This document shows positions 22,045 to 23,838 of a DNA stretch of 23,838 nt, in pieces. The notes below the pieces were generated by a model. The model was not told the origin of the DNA. It made no database searches and worked only from the letters and a program-made list of their open reading frames with translations. Source of the DNA: Planctomycetota bacterium (GTDB lineage: Bacteria > Planctomycetota > UBA1135 > GCA-002686595). A program made the position numbers and the translations under genes. Position 1 is the stretch's first letter. Every line of letters begins with the position of its first letter. Location of the stretch: NCBI GenBank assembly GCA_020638875.1, contig JACKHS010000038.1:1-23838 (forward strand), read 5' to 3'.

Positions 22045-23535
22045 TCAGCGATCGATCAGCAGGATCGCGCGGCCAGCATCGACTTTGCCTTCGACGGCGC
22101 TGAGCGTGACACGCAGCGCGATCGACGTACGGGACACCCATTGACCGGATCTCGAGATGAGCCAACCCTGGGCTTCTTTCGGTGTGTCGATCCCGAGCAC
22201 GTCCCTCGGCCCGAACGCTGTCGCGATCGAGTCGCCGACGCGAACGACGAGTTCTGCAGTTCCCTCTTCGAGCAACCAGGCTCCCTCCAGGCCCGAGCTT
22301 CGAAACCTGCCCAGGAAGAGGGACCGGTCCGAGTCGCTAGGGACCAGCGATCCGAAGACATCGTCGGGTTGCTGCTTCAGCAGTTTGACAGGCGCCCCTC
22401 CCTCTGCGGTCCAGAACACGCCCCTCGAGTCCTCGAAGGTCATCCGAGCCCCGCCAACCGCGACCCACCGCGCGAGCACGACCTCGCGCCCGTCCGCATC
22501 CTCGAGAGCGGGCTCGAACGGGCGCATGTTCCCAGGCTCTCCGCGTTGCACGGCCGCGCTGGTGTTGACGTACAGAGTCCCGTCGTCGTCGACTGCGGGT
22601 GCGAGGAGGTCGAGCGCCGTCGAGGACGGGCGCCGTCCTCGACCCTGGGTCTGAATGACGAGCGGCCTCATGCCGAGTTCGAGCGTCTTCCCATCGAGGC
22701 GGAAGAGGGCTGTCTCGACGGCGAGGCCAGGGCCTCCGAGGCTCCCCGTGAAAGCGGCGTAGCGTCCGCTTGGGCTGAGGCTGGCAGCTTTGACCGCTGT
22801 TACGGTCGTCCCGGCAGGGAAGCCCGGCGCCTGCACCGGGAGTTCGAGCAGGACCTCCACCTGTGGACCGACGATCTTCACCAGCCGATCGGATCGACCA
22901 TCTTTCGCGCCCCGGTCGTGGTCGACCATCAGCACACCAGAACGGCTCCGTGCGAGGATCGCAACGGCACGGTGGGAGGAAAGACGCCCACTCGAGGAAA
23001 GGGTGTCCTCGAACTCGCGCAGCACCGACCGCCGATCGCGGTCGGATCCCCAGAAGAGCAACGCCCTGATCCCGTCCGGGGCGACCCGGAAGGAGGCGTC
23101 ACGGGGCATGAAGAGCGCGGATCCATCGCTCAGGATGGCTTCGGGGAGACCCAGTCTGGGCTGATCTCCTTCGCAGTTCCAGAGCCTCCATTCGCCGTCC
23201 TGCTTGCGAATGGCCACGAAGCGCTGATTGCCTGTGAGCGTGCCACCGATGGCGACGGCTCGCTGCTCGCCGAGCTCGATTCCATCTGCACTCTCGATTC
23301 GAGCGCCCGTCCCAGGGAGTGCTGCCATGTCGCAAAGGCAGTTGGTCACCAAGACTTCGCGGACGTCACGCCATGGCAGGCTCTCGACTACGGCTTCGAC
23401 CGCCGAGTCCAGAGGTTCCCGTACGAATCCAGTCGACTGGCCTGGGGGCGCAAGCAAGGCGATCACGAGGAGTGACGCGATCGCAATGTTCGGGTGGCGG
23501 TCGCTTGTGGATCCTGCGCCATCGGCAAGGTCCAT
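22045..23535 (-). CDS. exported or anchored propeller-like protein of unknown function
   Basis: A 496-residue protein. A polar N-terminus (1-16) leads to a hydrophobic segment (17-30, IAIASLLVIALLAPP), so it is exported or anchored. The rest shows short beta-strand blocks of the kind found in beta-propellers: RFVAIRKQDGEWRLW near 105, a SPSGRYAAFTG repeat-like motif near 255, DDDGTLYVNTS near 315, and RGVFWTAEGG near 370. No catalytic motif or named family was recognised. The start is firm: AAGGAG (23541-23546) lies 5 nt before ATG 23535. Third codon positions are G or C in only about two thirds of the first 60 codons by hand count, against about 90% in the CLC gene, and AT-rich codons such as CTT, GTA and AGT are frequent. 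The gene may be recently acquired. Confidence 0.75.
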   Translation of the reverse strand: MDLADGAGSTSDRHPNIAIASLLVIALLAPPGQSTGFVREPLDSAVEAVVESLPWRDVREVLVTNCLCDMAALPGTGARIESADGIELGEQRAVAIGGTLTGNQRFVAIRKQDGEWRLWNCEGDQPRLGLPEAILSDGSALFMPRDASFRVAPDGIRALLFWGSDRDRRSVLREFEDTLSSSGRLSSHRAVAILARSRSGVLMVDHDRGAKDGRSDRLVKIVGPQVEVLLELPVQAPGFPAGTTVTAVKAASLSPSGRYAAFTGSLGGPGLAVETALFRLDGKTLELGMRPLVIQTQGRGRRPSSTALDLLAPAVDDDGTLYVNTSAAVQRGEPGNMRPFEPALEDADGREVVLARWVAVGGARMTFEDSRGVFWTAEGGAPVKLLKQQPDDVFGSLVPSDSDRSLFLGRFRSSGLEGAWLLEEGTAELVVRVGDSIATAFGPRDVLGIDTPKEAQGWLISRSGQWVSRTSIALRVTLSAVEGKVDAGRAILLIDR

Positions 23536-23540
23536 GAGCG

Positions 23541-23546
23541 CTCCTT
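23541..23546 (-). promoter_or_regulatory. strong Shine-Dalgarno for the propeller-like gene
   Basis: AAGGAG on the minus strand, 5 nt before ATG 23535. Confidence 0.75.
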
Positions 23547-23776
23547 GGGAAGTCGTGAATGTGATGTTGAGGGAGGCGTTTGCTCCCCGACGACTCTGGC
23601 GTGCTCAGGCCCTTGCATGCGACATCGTTCCTGAGCTCAGCCCCGCTAGGCTCGCTCTCGCAAGTTGCACCGGTGCGACCGTTCTCATCCTCGCGAGGCA
23701 TGTCGCACGAATCGGGATGCCTGCGCCAAAGAGCTTGTGGTGCTCCAAATGAGCCGCGGGGGATGAGGACGACGGC

Positions 23777-23838
23777 ATGGCGAACGATGCAGATGAGCGC
23801 CACCTCGAGTGGATTCGCGGAACGGTTATCGACTCGAC
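23777..23838 (+). CDS. possible start of a gene running off the window (3' truncated)
   Basis: From ATG 23777 the frame reads MANDADERHLEWIRGTVIDS to the window end, a hydrophilic start with no known match. GAGG (23765-23768) lies 8 nt upstream. An overlapping ATG at 23763 opens a different frame (MRTTAWRT) and looks less protein-like. With only 20 codons visible the call is tentative. The 23536-23776 gap before it shows no other gene. Confidence 0.4.
   Translation, partial: MANDADERHLEWIRGTVIDS

Noticed and set aside
1..23838. tRNA genes and CRISPR arrays
   Set aside because: No T-loop-like GGTTCGAATCC pattern with a matching acceptor stem and no evenly spaced short direct repeats were found on reading.

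Overview
This is a high-GC window with strong C/G bias at third codon positions. It probably comes from a planctomycete-like bacterium (Planctomycetota). That placement is an inference from gene style: the tail of a membrane-anchored Ser/Thr-kinase-like protein, many exported proteins, and two tandem FG-GAP/VCBS proteins sharing a C-terminal module of a kind I associate with planctomycete secretomes. No rRNA, tRNA, CRISPR array, phage gene or transposase was seen.

Layout. Positions 1-3775 (+): a 5'-truncated kinase-like tail, then a two-gene unit with a secreted alpha/beta hydrolase and a membrane-anchored protein of unknown function. Position 3892-4419 (-): a small three-helix membrane protein. 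Positions 4492-5237: copy 1 of a ~745 bp repeat with no convincing gene. Positions 5250-15611 (-): a serine carboxypeptidase (S10), a free-standing B3/4 tRNA-synthetase-like protein, a methyltransferase with a lipoprotein signal, two FG-GAP paralogues, and a thioredoxin-fold protein without the catalytic cysteines. Positions 15698-20560: an MDR oxidoreductase (+), a membrane-anchored protein with a proline-rich stalk (-), a cupin (+) and a CLC channel with CBS and TrkA-C domains (+). Positions 20562-21308: copy 2 of the repeat, inverted relative to copy 1. Positions 21321-23535 (-): a small membrane protein and an exported propeller-like protein whose codon use differs from its neighbours. A possible new + strand gene starts at 23777.

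Two patterns stand out. First, the two repeat copies (about 94% identical by eye, with a 225 nt core differing at one base) bracket 15.3 kb in inverted orientation. They hold several hairpins that survive sequence change, so they may be a structured RNA element or a non-autonomous mobile element, and they could drive inversion of the segment. Second, six genes without a Shine-Dalgarno site have a TANNNT box 6-9 nt before the start codon, the arrangement expected of leaderless mRNAs. Genes with a good Shine-Dalgarno lack that arrangement.

The genes do not form one obvious pathway. The common theme is cell-envelope and exported proteins, with strong hairpin terminators (stems of 12-17 bp, no T-tract) after several genes. 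The block at 11603-11746 is a separate structured intergenic element that ends in the only T-tract terminator I noticed.
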